Positions 29,321 through 37,815 of a stretch of 64,000 bases of DNA are shown here, one piece after another (position 1 is the stretch's first letter; each line of letters begins with the position of its first letter). The notes beneath the pieces were generated by a model. It did no database searches and was not told the origin of the DNA. It worked only from the letters and a program-made list of their open reading frames with translations. A program made the translations under genes and the position numbers. Source of the stretch: Bosea sp. RAC05. GTDB taxonomy: Bacteria > Pseudomonadota > Alphaproteobacteria > Rhizobiales > Beijerinckiaceae. The stretch lies in NCBI RefSeq assembly GCF_001713455.1, contig NZ_CP016464.1, forward strand, positions 743,501 to 807,500. Direction: 5' to 3'.

Positions 29321-30385
29321 TCACCATGACCGTTTCCGGCTCGTCATGATCAGGCTGAAGAAGAACGGCACCCCGATCAGCGCGGTGACGATGCTGATCG
29401 GGAAGATCAGGCCCGGGATCAGCGACTTCGACACCACCGAGGAGGCCGAGAGGATCGCGGCTCCCGCCAGCGCCGAGGCCGGCAGGAAGAAGCGCTGGTC
29501 CTCGCCGATCACCATGCGCGCGATATGGGGGCCGACGAGCCCGATGAAGCCGATCGTCCCGACGAAGGAGACCGGCACGGCGGCGAGCAGGCTGACCAGC
29601 AGCATGATCTCGAGCCGTAAGCGGCGGACATTGATGCCGAAGCTCGCCGCCTTGTCGTCGCCCAGCCGCAGCGTCGTCAGCGCCCAGGCCCGGCGCAGGA
29701 AGAAGGGCAGGGTGAACAGCAGCACCGCCGTGGTGATGCCGAGCTTGTGCCAGTTCGCCTTGGTCAGCGAGCCCATGGTCCAGAACACGACCGCGCCCAG
29801 CGCCTGCTCGGAGGCGAAGAACTGCAACAGCGAGAGCAGCGCGTTGAAGGTGAAGACCAGCGCGATGCCGAGCAGGATCACGGTCTCGGTCGTCACCCCG
29901 CGCTGCTGGCTCAGCACATGGATCAGCATCGCCGCGCCCATCGCCATGATGAAGGCGTTGATCGGCACGATGTAGTCGACCGCGAAGGGTACCAGCGCGA
30001 CGCCGAAGACCAGCGCCAGCGCCGCCCCGAAGGAGGCCGCCGCCGAGATGCCGAGCGTGAAGGGGCTGGCCAGCGGGTTGTTCAGGATCGTCTGCATCTG
30101 CGCGCCGGCGATCGCGAGCGCAGCCCCGGTCACCACCGCCATCAGCGCCACCGGCAGCCGGATGTCCCAGATCACCACGCGCAGCGCCGCCGGCGCTTCC
30201 GAGGGGTTCATCAGCGTCGCCAGCACCTGGCCGGCGTCGTAGCGCGCCGGGCCCAGCATCAGGTCGACGACGAGGCTCGCCAGCAGCAGGCCGAACATCG
30301 CCAGCAGGATCAGCCGCCGCCGCAGCGTCAGCGCGCGATAGGCGATCCCGGCCGGCCGGCCCGCGGCGGCGACGGTCGCGCTCAC
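29321..30385 (-). CDS. FecCD-family ABC transporter permease
   Basis: Integral membrane permease of 354 aa with about ten hydrophobic segments, of the BtuC/FecCD/FhuB family for iron chelates and B12. Family signatures include RLPVALMAVVTGAALAIAGAQMQTILNNPLASPFTLGIS and GFIGLVGPHIARMVIGEDQRFFLPASAL. A start codon overlap (ATGA) couples it to the preceding binding-protein gene. A longer frame in another register over the same DNA (29313-30443) is an artefact of GC bias. Present as a single subunit, so it likely works as a homodimer. Confidence 0.9.
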   Translation of the reverse strand: MSATVAAAGRPAGIAYRALTLRRRLILLAMFGLLLASLVVDLMLGPARYDAGQVLATLMNPSEAPAALRVVIWDIRLPVALMAVVTGAALAIAGAQMQTILNNPLASPFTLGISAAASFGAALALVFGVALVPFAVDYIVPINAFIMAMGAAMLIHVLSQQRGVTTETVILLGIALVFTFNALLSLLQFFASEQALGAVVFWTMGSLTKANWHKLGITTAVLLFTLPFFLRRAWALTTLRLGDDKAASFGINVRRLRLEIMLLVSLLAAVPVSFVGTIGFIGLVGPHIARMVIGEDQRFFLPASALAGAAILSASSVVSKSLIPGLIFPISIVTALIGVPFFFSLIMTSRKRSW

Positions 30386-31521
30386 TTGCGGTCCACCGTG
30401 ACCCAGTAGCCCGGCTGGTAGGGCAGGGGCAGGAAGCGCTCATGCAGCGTCTTCAGCGTCGCCTCGGCATCGAGGTCCTTGAACAGCTCCGGATGCAGCC
30501 AGGTCGCGATCTCCTGGATCGCCACGAACTGGTAGGGGCTGTTGTAGAACTGGTGCCAGATGGCGTGCACGCGCCCGTCCTTCACCGCCTTGGTCTGGCT
30601 GAAGGCCGGCCGCCTGGCGAGGCCCGCCAGCTTGCGGCGCGCTTCGATCAGGTCGCTGCCCGGCCCCAGGCCGACCCAGGCCCCGCCCGGCACATAGGCG
30701 CCCCAGTTGCCGCCGGTGATGACCACGACGTCGGGGTTGGCGGCGACGACCGCCTCGGGATTGACCGTGCCGAAGGTGCCCGGGATCAGGTCGGAGGCGA
30801 AGTTCTTGCCGCCGGCGATGTCGACCATCTTGCCGAAATTCTCGTTGCCGAAGGACATGCAGCAATCGTCGCTGTAGCCGCCGGCCCGCTCCATCATCAC
30901 CAGCGGGCGCTTCAGCCCCTGGACCTTGGCGAGCCGGTCGGTGACACGGGCGATCTCGGCGGCGCGGAAGGTGATGAAGTCCTCGGCGACCTTCTCCCGG
31001 CCGAAGAGCTTGCCCATCAGCCGCAGCGACGGCTCGGTGTTCTGGAAGGGCTTCTCGCGGAAATCCACATAGACCACGGGGATGCCGACCGAAGCCAGCT
31101 TCTCGACCAGGCTGGCCTCGTCGCTGGCGACCTTGGCCTCGATGTTGAGCAGCAGCACGTCCGGCTTGAGCGCGATCGCCTGCTCGATGTCGAAGGCGCC
31201 TTCCTTCATGCCGCCGAAGCTCGGCAGCTTCGCGATCTGCGGGTAGCGGGCGAGATACTGCTTGTAGCTGTCGGGATCGGCCTTGGGCAGGTCGTCGCGC
31301 CAGCCGACGACGCGCTTGAACGGGTCCTCCTTGTCGAGCGCGGCGACGACGTACATCTGCCGGCCCTCGCCGAGGATGACGCGGCGGACCGGCGCCTCGA
31401 CCTCGACCTTGCGGCCGAGCACATCGGTGACAGTGACCGTCTCGGCGAAGGCGGACGGGCCGCCGGTCATGAGCGAGGCGGCGACCGTAGCGGCAGCGAG
31501 CAGGGCGCGAAGGAAGGACAT
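30382..31521 (-). CDS. Siderophore-type ABC transporter substrate-binding protein (FecB/BtuF class)
   Basis: Periplasmic binding protein of 379 aa with a signal peptide ending near PSAFAE. The class III binding-protein fold starts VTVTDVLGRKVEVEAPVRRVI, continues with the conserved EAIAALKPDVLLLN-like segment (IEQAIALKPDVLLLN), and ends IWHQFYNSPYQFVAIQEIATWLHPELF. The central segment includes ERAGGYSDDCCMSFGNENFGKMV with a double cysteine. First gene of the operon; its promoter should lie in the 206-bp gap toward the divergent methyltransferase gene, which holds an Irr-box-like site. Ligand unassigned. Confidence 0.88.
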   Translation of the reverse strand: MSFLRALLAAATVAASLMTGGPSAFAETVTVTDVLGRKVEVEAPVRRVILGEGRQMYVVAALDKEDPFKRVVGWRDDLPKADPDSYKQYLARYPQIAKLPSFGGMKEGAFDIEQAIALKPDVLLLNIEAKVASDEASLVEKLASVGIPVVYVDFREKPFQNTEPSLRLMGKLFGREKVAEDFITFRAAEIARVTDRLAKVQGLKRPLVMMERAGGYSDDCCMSFGNENFGKMVDIAGGKNFASDLIPGTFGTVNPEAVVAANPDVVVITGGNWGAYVPGGAWVGLGPGSDLIEARRKLAGLARRPAFSQTKAVKDGRVHAIWHQFYNSPYQFVAIQEIATWLHPELFKDLDAEATLKTLHERFLPLPYQPGYWVTVDRK

Positions 31522-31585
31522 CGACGATCTCCGGCAAAAGTGGCCGGCTCGTAGATCTGACCCAGTACAGGGTCAAGATTTATCT

Positions 31586-31602
31586 TTTAGAATTATTGCA
31601 AA
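31586..31602. promoter_or_regulatory. Irr/ICE-like iron control box
   Basis: The sequence TTTAGAATTATTGCAAA matches the rhizobial iron-control-element consensus TTTAGAA-N3-TTCTAAA at 12 of 14 defined positions; the two mismatches are in the right arm. It lies in an AT-rich island between the divergent iron-chelate importer (start 31521) and the methyltransferase gene (start 31728). The position fits control of either or both by Irr, the haem-responsive iron regulator of Hyphomicrobiales. Consensus recalled from general knowledge; not tested here. Confidence 0.5.
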
Positions 31603-31727
31603 CAAAAAGCGTGGTAGCGTTTTCGCGAGTAATCGACCGTACAAGGGCCGTTGCGGTCGAAACGACTTGCAGCGTCCCGGTTTCCGTGGTTTTCGCAGGC
31701 GACAGCCCCGGATCGGAAGTGCCGGCC

Positions 31728-32510
31728 ATGACGACCCTGCATCACAATCTCAGCCTCAAGGACGAAATCCGCGACTTCTGGTCGATGCGGTCCGAAACCT
31801 TCGACACCATGCCCGGCCACGAGATTTTCTCCGTGGCGGAGCGGCAGGCCTGGCTCGCCCTGTTCGCGCGCCATCTCGGCCGCCCGCCGGCCGGCGCCAA
31901 GGCGCTCGACCTCGCCAGCGGCACCGGTGTCATCTCCCTGCTGCTGGCCGATCTCGGCTATGCCGTCACCGGGCTCGACCTGTCCGAGCCCATGCTCGCC
32001 CGCGCCCGCGCCAAGACGGTCGGCAAGCCGATCCGCCTCTATGCCGGCGATGCCGAGGATACGCTGGAAGCCTCCGACAGCTACGACGCCGTGGCGACGC
32101 GCCATCTCGTCTGGACCCTGCCCGATCCACCGGCCGCCTTCCGCGAATGGCATCGCGTGCTCAAGCCCGGCGGCCGCGTCGCCATCGTCGATGTCGACAT
32201 GACCAATCCGCGCCCCGGCAACGGCAAGGCCCTGCGGCTGCTGGCGAAGCTCGCCCGCGTGGTCTCGGCGCCGAAACCGCCGCCGCCCTACAAGGCGGCC
32301 CATGACGACATCGTCTCGCGCGTCTATTTCGCGAAGGGCTGCCGGCCGGAGGAGATCGCCCGGCTCTTGGCCGAGGCGGGCTTCGTCGATGTCGCGGTTG
32401 ATCGCGACCTGCGCGCCATTCACCGGGCGCAGGGGCGCTTCATGCCGCTGCATCAGCGGCTGGAGCGCGCCAGTCAGGACCGCTTCATCGTCTCAGCCCG
32501 CAAGCCCTGA
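31728..32510 (+). CDS. Class I SAM-dependent methyltransferase
   Basis: Methyltransferase of 260 aa with the Rossmann motif I DLASGTGVISLLLADLG (about residues 62-78), motif II YAGDAEDTL and post-motif WHRVLKPGGRVAIVDVD. Related to UbiE/small-molecule methyltransferases. The ORF opens at 31596, but conservation begins at MTTLHHNLSLKDEIRDFWSM, so the ATG at 31728 (GGAAG upstream) is used. It shares the Irr-box-like control gap with the iron-chelate importer, so it may modify the imported ligand or a degradation product. That link is inference from position. Confidence 0.82.
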   Translation: MTTLHHNLSLKDEIRDFWSMRSETFDTMPGHEIFSVAERQAWLALFARHLGRPPAGAKALDLASGTGVISLLLADLGYAVTGLDLSEPMLARARAKTVGKPIRLYAGDAEDTLEASDSYDAVATRHLVWTLPDPPAAFREWHRVLKPGGRVAIVDVDMTNPRPGNGKALRLLAKLARVVSAPKPPPPYKAAHDDIVSRVYFAKGCRPEEIARLLAEAGFVDVAVDRDLRAIHRAQGRFMPLHQRLERASQDRFIVSARKP

Positions 32511-32520
32511 GGCGCGGGGG

Positions 32521-33162
32521 CTACCAGCGGAGCAAGCGCGGTCCGGCGAGCGCCCCGAGCCCCCCGGCCACGGCCATCGCCAGCGGATACCAGGTGGCGA
32601 GGAAGGGCACGGCGTCTTCCGGACAGTGCAGCGCGTAGGCGAGCGTCGCCAGCCCCGCCGCCCCGACCCCGGCCGCGATCCCCGTCAGGCGCGGGCGCAC
32701 CGGCGCGCCGCGCCGGGCCAGGACGAACAGCCCGGCCAGCGGCAGCAGCGCATAGAGCGGCACCAGCACGAGGCAGGCGGACCAGCTTTGCCCGAGCATG
32801 AGCGCGGGCCAGGCCGGCATCGGCTGGGTCACCAGCACGGCAACCGCCCAGGCGAGCACGGCCGCGACCGGCAGCAGGACGAGCGTGAGCACGCCCGCCG
32901 CCGCCCGGCCCGGCCGCAGGCTGCGCTGGAAGGCGATGAGCGCGAGCCCGGCCACGGTGGCGCCCAGGGCGAATTTGGCGAGAACGGGCAGCGTCATGGC
33001 CGCCGCGGCGAGATCGAGCCGCGGCCCGACCATCACCAGGACGGCCGTCGAGCAGGCGGCGAGCCCGGCCAGCGCGGTCAGGCCCGTCGCGCGGGCGAAG
33101 CCCGCCATCTCGACGGGGCCGGTGTCGCTGGCGAGAAGGGTGACGAGATCGTCGGTTTTCAT
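32521..33162 (-). CDS. NrsF/DUF1109-family membrane anti-sigma-type protein
   Basis: Membrane protein of 213 aa with about six hydrophobic segments after a short cytoplasmic start (MKTDDLVTLLASDTGPVEMAGFA). This is the DUF1109/NrsF family, which in Caulobacter holds the ECF factor SigF inactive at the membrane until metal or oxidative stress. It lies 88 bp downstream of an ECF sigma gene on the same strand and has an ECF-type promoter sequence of its own just upstream. A cysteine pair known to matter in the Caulobacter protein was not assigned with confidence here. Confidence 0.85.
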   Translation of the reverse strand: MKTDDLVTLLASDTGPVEMAGFARATGLTALAGLAACSTAVLVMVGPRLDLAAAAMTLPVLAKFALGATVAGLALIAFQRSLRPGRAAAGVLTLVLLPVAAVLAWAVAVLVTQPMPAWPALMLGQSWSACLVLVPLYALLPLAGLFVLARRGAPVRPRLTGIAAGVGAAGLATLAYALHCPEDAVPFLATWYPLAMAVAGGLGALAGPRLLRW

Positions 33163-33204
33163 GGCGCTGTCGAAACCTGCGGGGGCCTGCTGCTGGTCTG
33201 GAAG

Positions 33205-33230
33205 TTCGGCGGCGGTGCGGAAAAGGTTAC
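33205..33230 (-). promoter_or_regulatory. ECF (SigF-type) promoter upstream of the nrsF-like gene
   Basis: On the minus strand GTAACC (33225-33230) and CGAA (33205-33208) are separated by exactly 16 nt. This is the SigF (ECF16-type) promoter pattern GTAACC-N16-CGAA as I recall it from Caulobacter. A transcript would begin around 33198, giving a leader of ~36 nt before the NrsF-like start at 33162. No matching sequence was found upstream of the sigma gene itself. Confidence 0.55.
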
Positions 33231-33250
33231 GCGGCTCAGGGGGCGAAAGA

Positions 33251-33880
33251 TCATGGCGTCCGCGTCCCGCGGCGGCTGAGGACCTTCGCCATCGCTTTCA
33301 GACCACGATGCAGCGCGACCTTGGCGGCGTTTTCGGTCATGCCGGTGGCCTGGGCCGCTTCGGCGAGGCTCCCGCCCTGGAGCTTCACGCGATCGATCAG
33401 CGTCCGCGTCCGTTCCGGCAGGGCGGCGAGAGCGCGCGCGACATCGAGCCTGGCATCGCTGGCGGCTCCGCCGGGTTCCGGCTGGGAGAGCGCCTCGTCG
33501 TCGATCGGCAGATGGCCGCGATGCCGGCCGGAGCGGCGCAGATGGTCGATCAGCTTGTAGCGGGCGATGGCATGCGCCCAGGCCGAGACGGGCACCGCCG
33601 GGTCGTAGGTGTGGCGCGACAGATGCAGCGCCAGCAGCGTCTCCTGCAGCACGTCCTCTGCCTCCTCGGCGCTGGCGAGACCGGCCCGCGCCAGATGCCC
33701 GCGCAGGAAGCCGCGCAGCCGCCCCCCGATCAGGTCGAGAAAGCGGCGATAGGCGGCAGCGTCGCCCTCGAGCCCGGCCATGAAGGCGGGGTGCAGCACG
33801 GCTTCGAAATCGTCGAGCGACACGGGCGGTGAGGGGTCCGGAACGGGGAGGCAGACCTTCTCCTTGCACGGCTTTTCCAC
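33251..33880 (-). CDS. ECF-type RNA polymerase sigma factor (SigF/ECF16-like)
   Basis: Sigma-70-family factor of 209 aa with region 2 (RRFLDLIGGRLRGFLRGHLAR...EDVLQETLLALH, about residues 45-90) and region 4 (LPERTRTLIDRVKLQGGSLAEAAQATGMTENAAKVALHRGL, about 155-195). The partner downstream is an NrsF/DUF1109 anti-sigma-type protein, as in Caulobacter SigF, which responds to metal and oxidative stress. The GTG at 33880 is used, but a GTG at residue 20 is also possible, since the N-terminal 19 residues look unconserved. It is divergent from the esterase gene at 33983. Confidence 0.87.
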   Translation of the reverse strand: MEKPCKEKVCLPVPDPSPPVSLDDFEAVLHPAFMAGLEGDAAAYRRFLDLIGGRLRGFLRGHLARAGLASAEEAEDVLQETLLALHLSRHTYDPAVPVSAWAHAIARYKLIDHLRRSGRHRGHLPIDDEALSQPEPGGAASDARLDVARALAALPERTRTLIDRVKLQGGSLAEAAQATGMTENAAKVALHRGLKAMAKVLSRRGTRTP

Positions 33881-33982
33881 CGCTCACAAGCCGGCGAGCG
33901 AGCCTCGCGGTCGCGCCCGAACGCCGCTAGCGTCGGCTTCGGGCGCGGCCGGCGATCGGCGGGCCGGCCATGGAGCCGATCG

Positions 33983-34834
33983 ATGATCAGCCGCTGGCCG
34001 CTCTGGCTCGCTCTCGCCGGCCTTGTTCTGGCCGGCCCCGGCCGCGCCGATCCGGTCGAGGCCTGCCCGGGCGAGCGGGGCTGCCAGGTCGAGGGCGGGC
34101 ATTACCGGCTGGTCCTGCCCGATGCGGCTCCTGCGGCTCCTCTCGCGGCGCTGATGTTCTTCCATGGCTGGCAGGGCTCGGCCGAGGAAACGGTAGCCGA
34201 TCCTGGCCTGCGGGCGCTGGCGACGCGGCTCGGCATCGCGCTGATCGCGCCCGACGGCGCCGGGCGCACCTGGTCCTATCCCGGGTCGCCGGGCCGGCAC
34301 CGCGACGAATTCGCCTTCGTCGGCCGGGTGCTCGACGATGTCGCGGCGCGCTTTCCGGTCGATTCCCGCCGGATCATGGCGAGCGGCTTCTCGCAGGGCG
34401 GCTCGATGGTCTGGTATCTCGCCTGCCGGACGCCGGAGCGCTTCCGGGCCTTCGCGCCGGTCGCCGGTGCCTTCTGGGAGCCGTTGCCCGCCTCCTGCAC
34501 CGGGCCACGGCCCGCCCTGATCCACACCCATGGCACGGCGGATGGGACCGTGCCGCTCGCCGGCCGCGCCCTGCGCAGCGGCTTCCGCCAGGGGGATGTC
34601 TTCAGGAGCCTCGCCATTCTCGATCCGCAGGCGAAGGCGGTGACGGTGGCGGATTTTGCCCCCTCGCCGAATGCGCTCTCCTGCCTGCGGCTGAGCGCGG
34701 CTAACACGACGCCCTTCGAACTCTGCCTGCACGCGGGCGGCCATGTCGTCGATCCCGCCTGGATCGAGCGGGCCTGGCGGCTGACGATGGGCGGGCCGGA
34801 GCCACGCGCCGATCACCTTTCCGTGAAGCGGTAA
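33983..34834 (+). CDS. Exported PHB-depolymerase/LpqC-like esterase
   Basis: Secreted alpha/beta hydrolase of 283 aa with a signal peptide (MISRWPLWLALAGLVLAGPGRA). The nucleophile elbow GFSQGGS lies at about residues 135-141, after FFHGWQGSAEET (oxyanion region), and the late part has HTHGTADGTVPLAGR and a HAGGHVVDP catalytic His. Such proteins hydrolyse polyhydroxyalkanoates, feruloyl esters or similar. CPGERGC near residue 30 may form a disulfide. Divergent from the ECF sigma gene with a 102-bp gap. Substrate unknown. Confidence 0.82.
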   Translation: MISRWPLWLALAGLVLAGPGRADPVEACPGERGCQVEGGHYRLVLPDAAPAAPLAALMFFHGWQGSAEETVADPGLRALATRLGIALIAPDGAGRTWSYPGSPGRHRDEFAFVGRVLDDVAARFPVDSRRIMASGFSQGGSMVWYLACRTPERFRAFAPVAGAFWEPLPASCTGPRPALIHTHGTADGTVPLAGRALRSGFRQGDVFRSLAILDPQAKAVTVADFAPSPNALSCLRLSAANTTPFELCLHAGGHVVDPAWIERAWRLTMGGPEPRADHLSVKR

Positions 34835-34907
34835 CCGCGGGAGGGGCCGCCGCGATTGTCATCCTGAATCGCCGGCTTGGGCGCTTCGCCTGCGAGGAGT
34901 TGCCTGC

Positions 34908-36551
34908 ATGACGATCCAGACCCCACCGCCAGCCCCTATGACGGCCGGCACGGCCACGCTGACGGGCGCCGACATCATCGCGGCGAGGCTGGCGGCGGCA
35001 GGCGCGACCCATGCCTTCGGCATCCCCGGCGGCGAGGTGCTGGCGCTGGTCGATGCACTCGGGCGCGCGGGCATCCGCTTCGAACTCGCGCGGCACGAGA
35101 ACGCCGCGGGCTTCATGGCCGAGGGGCTCTGGCACGTCACGGGCGCGCTGCCCGTTCTGGTGGCGACGCTGGGGCCCGGCGTCAGCAACGCCGTCACCGC
35201 GGTCGCCCATGCCCAGCAGGACCGGGTGCCGCTGATCTTCATCACCGGCTGCGTCGATCAGGCGCTCGCCGAGAGCTACACCCACCAGGTCTTCGACCAT
35301 CAGGCGGTGCTGCGCCCGCTGGTCAAGGCGAGCTTCCGCGCCGCGCCCGGCACCGAGGCGCTGGTCGTCGACAAGGCGCTCGCCATCGCCCGCTCCGGCC
35401 GGCCGGGCCCGGTTCATATCGACCTGCCCATCGCCGTCGCCGAGGCGCCCGCCACGGCGCTTCCGCCGCCGCCGGCCGCCCCGGTGGCTGTCGGCGTGCC
35501 CGCCGATCTCGACCGCGCGGTGGCGCTGCTCGCCGGGGCACGCCGGCCGCTCGTCCTCGCCGGGCTCGACCTCGTCAACGAGAGCGCCGCCGCCTCCCTC
35601 GCCCGGCTGATCGACCGGACCGGCGCGCCGCTGCTGACCACCTACAAGGGCAAGGGGTTGCTGCCCGAGGACGATCTGCGCGTCATCGGCGGCGTCGGCC
35701 TCTCGCCAAAGGCCGACGCGCTGGTCCGCCCGCTGATCGAAGCGGCCGACCTCATCGTGCTGGCGGGCTATGACCCGATCGAGATGCGCCAGGGCTGGCG
35801 CAACCCCTGGCCGGCCGACAAGCCGGTCATCGACATCGTCGCCCAGGCGCTGCCGCATGGCATGCACCGCGCGACGCTGACGCTCGAAGGGCATGTCGGC
35901 ACGATCCTCAACCGGCTGGCCGAGCGGCTCTCGCCCGCGCCGGTCTGGGAGCGGGGCGAGCCGGCGGCGGTCCGCGCCGCCTTCCGCCGCGCCTTCGCGG
36001 CCCCCGACGGCTGGGGCCCGCATGCCGTCTTCGAGACGCTGCGGGCGGTCGCCCCATCCGGCACGGTCGCGACGGCGGATTCGGGCGCCCATCGCATCCT
36101 GCTCTCGCAGCTCTGGTCCTGCGACGGGCCGCGCCGCCTGCTGCAGTCGACCGGGCTCTGCACCATGGGCTGCGCCCTGCCGCTCGCAACCGGCGCCGCG
36201 ATGGGCAGTGGACAGCCGACGCTCTGCTTCGTCGGTGATGCCGGGCTCGAAATGGTGCTGGGCGAACTCGCGACGCTGCGCGATCTCGCTGTGCCCGTCG
36301 TCGTGGTCGTGCTGGTCGACGAGGCGCTCGGCCTGATCGCGTTGAAGCAGAAGCAGATGGGGCTGGCCCGCGCCGGTGTCGATCTCGGCCTCAGCGACTT
36401 CGCGGCGATCGCGCGCGCCTTCGGCGGCCATGGTGCGACGGTGGGAGATCGCGCGACGCTCGCCCGCGAGGCGGCCGCCGCCTTCGCGCGGCCCGGCTTC
36501 AGCCTGCTCGCCTGCCGCATCGACGCCGCCGCCTATGAGGGGGCCTTCTGA
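34908..36551 (+). CDS. ThDP-dependent enzyme, acetolactate-synthase-like
   Basis: Thiamine-diphosphate enzyme of 547 aa with three domains: Pyr (about 15-180), central (about 195-330) and PP (about 375-540). The activating Glu is in RHENAAGF (about residue 64). The ThDP-Mg motif begins GDAGLEMVLGEL, but the usual closing NN is replaced by DE in VVVVLVDEALGLI; the first Asp ligand is kept. It resembles the IlvB-like group with benzoylformate decarboxylase/oxalyl-CoA-type relatives, not true AHAS. No ilvH partner. GAGGAG supports the start. The stop overlaps the next start (TGATG). The reaction cannot be named. Confidence 0.82.
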   Translation: MTIQTPPPAPMTAGTATLTGADIIAARLAAAGATHAFGIPGGEVLALVDALGRAGIRFELARHENAAGFMAEGLWHVTGALPVLVATLGPGVSNAVTAVAHAQQDRVPLIFITGCVDQALAESYTHQVFDHQAVLRPLVKASFRAAPGTEALVVDKALAIARSGRPGPVHIDLPIAVAEAPATALPPPPAAPVAVGVPADLDRAVALLAGARRPLVLAGLDLVNESAAASLARLIDRTGAPLLTTYKGKGLLPEDDLRVIGGVGLSPKADALVRPLIEAADLIVLAGYDPIEMRQGWRNPWPADKPVIDIVAQALPHGMHRATLTLEGHVGTILNRLAERLSPAPVWERGEPAAVRAAFRRAFAAPDGWGPHAVFETLRAVAPSGTVATADSGAHRILLSQLWSCDGPRRLLQSTGLCTMGCALPLATGAAMGSGQPTLCFVGDAGLEMVLGELATLRDLAVPVVVVVLVDEALGLIALKQKQMGLARAGVDLGLSDFAAIARAFGGHGATVGDRATLAREAAAAFARPGFSLLACRIDAAAYEGAF

Positions 36552-37738
36552 TGGCTGCGCCGGCACCCACCTCGAAGCGCCCGCGCGACGAGCGCCTCGA
36601 CCTGTTTCGCGGCATCACCATGCTGATCATCTTCGTCGCCCATGTGCCGGCGAACAGCTGGAACGCCTGGATTCCCGCCCGCTTCGGCTTTTCGTCCGGT
36701 GCCGAACTCTTCGTCTTCTGCTCCGGCTTCGCCAGCGCGCTCGCTTTTGGGGCGACCTTCGTCCGGAGGGGCTGGTGGCTCGGTACGGCGCGCATCCTGC
36801 AGCGCCTCTGGCAGGTCTACTGGGCCCATGTCGGCCTCGTCGTGGCGCTGGTGGCGCTCGCCACGCTGCTCGACACGCTGGTCGGCAGCGCCGAGCTGGG
36901 GCGCCAGTTCGCGCCGCTGATGACGGATCCGGAGAGGGCCCTGTTGGGCCTCGTCACGCTGACCTGGCAGCCCGACTATCTCGACATCCTGCCGATGTAT
37001 CTCGTCATCCTGGCGCTCATCCCGCTCGCCATCGCACTGCGGCGGCTTCACCCCTGGCTGCCCTTCCTGATGGTGGCGCTGCTCTATGCCCTGGTCTGGA
37101 CGGAAGGGCTCAACCTCCCCGGCAACCCCTGGAACGGCGCCGGCTGGTTCCTCAATCCCTTCGCCTGGCAGGCGATCTTCTTCATCGGCTTCTTCATCGC
37201 GATGAAGTGGCTGCCCGTGCCGCCGCTGCGCCGGCCCGTCCTGCTGCTGGCGGCGGCTGTCTTCGTGATCCTGTCCGTCCCCTTCTCCTTCTGGGGCATC
37301 CTGGAGCATTGGCCGGCGGGCCGGGAGCTGCGCGAGCTCGTGCTCCCGGCGGCCTCGGAGAAGAGCAACCTCCACCCGCTGCGGATCCTGCATTTCCTGG
37401 CGCTCGCCTACCTCGTGCTGAGCGCGATCGAGCCGGTTCGCGATCGGCTCGACGCCGGTCTCGGCCATCTGTTGATTCTGATCGGCCGGCAGTCGCTCGC
37501 GGCCTTCCTCGCGAGCATCGTGCTCGCGCGGCTTGCCTGGACGGCGTCGGAGATCGCGGGGCATGACGGGCTCGCCGTCGCCCTGCTCAACCTCGCGGGC
37601 TTCGCCGCCATCCTCGGCGTCGCCTGCGTCGTCGCGTGGTTCAAGCGCGCGCCCTGGGCCGGCTCGCCGCCCGCGCCGCGCGAGATGCCGGCCGAGAGGC
37701 CTGCGACGGCCCCATCACGCCTGCGTGAAGCAAGTTGA
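36551..37738 (+). CDS. OpgC-domain membrane protein
   Basis: Integral membrane protein of 395 aa with about ten hydrophobic segments and the OpgC start RDERLDLFRGITMLIIFVAHVPANSWNAWIPARFGFSSGAELFVFCSGF. OpgC proteins succinylate osmoregulated periplasmic glucans, and the family overlaps with acyltransferase-3-like membrane enzymes. Translation is coupled to the ThDP enzyme by a TGATG overlap, yet no glucan-synthesis genes (opgG/opgH or ndvB) are nearby, so its acceptor is open. The C-terminal ~30 residues are a Pro/Ala-rich tail. Confidence 0.85.
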   Translation: MAAPAPTSKRPRDERLDLFRGITMLIIFVAHVPANSWNAWIPARFGFSSGAELFVFCSGFASALAFGATFVRRGWWLGTARILQRLWQVYWAHVGLVVALVALATLLDTLVGSAELGRQFAPLMTDPERALLGLVTLTWQPDYLDILPMYLVILALIPLAIALRRLHPWLPFLMVALLYALVWTEGLNLPGNPWNGAGWFLNPFAWQAIFFIGFFIAMKWLPVPPLRRPVLLLAAAVFVILSVPFSFWGILEHWPAGRELRELVLPAASEKSNLHPLRILHFLALAYLVLSAIEPVRDRLDAGLGHLLILIGRQSLAAFLASIVLARLAWTASEIAGHDGLAVALLNLAGFAAILGVACVVAWFKRAPWAGSPPAPREMPAERPATAPSRLREAS

Positions 37739-37815
37739 ACGGCGGTTGATCGCGCCGCTGCGAACTCCTCTTTGAGCGGCGAGGTCGGGCTTCGCCGGAA
37801 ACGAGAGTGAGCCCC

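Noticed and set aside
30440..31576. 378-codon shifted frame over the Fec-type binding protein
   Set aside because: Product is Arg/Gly-rich with no signal peptide; the 30382-31521 frame has all family features.
34831..34856. Second ECF-type promoter ahead of the ThDP-enzyme gene
   Set aside because: One mismatch in the -10 element, and such matches are expected by chance in a window this size; kept only as a note.
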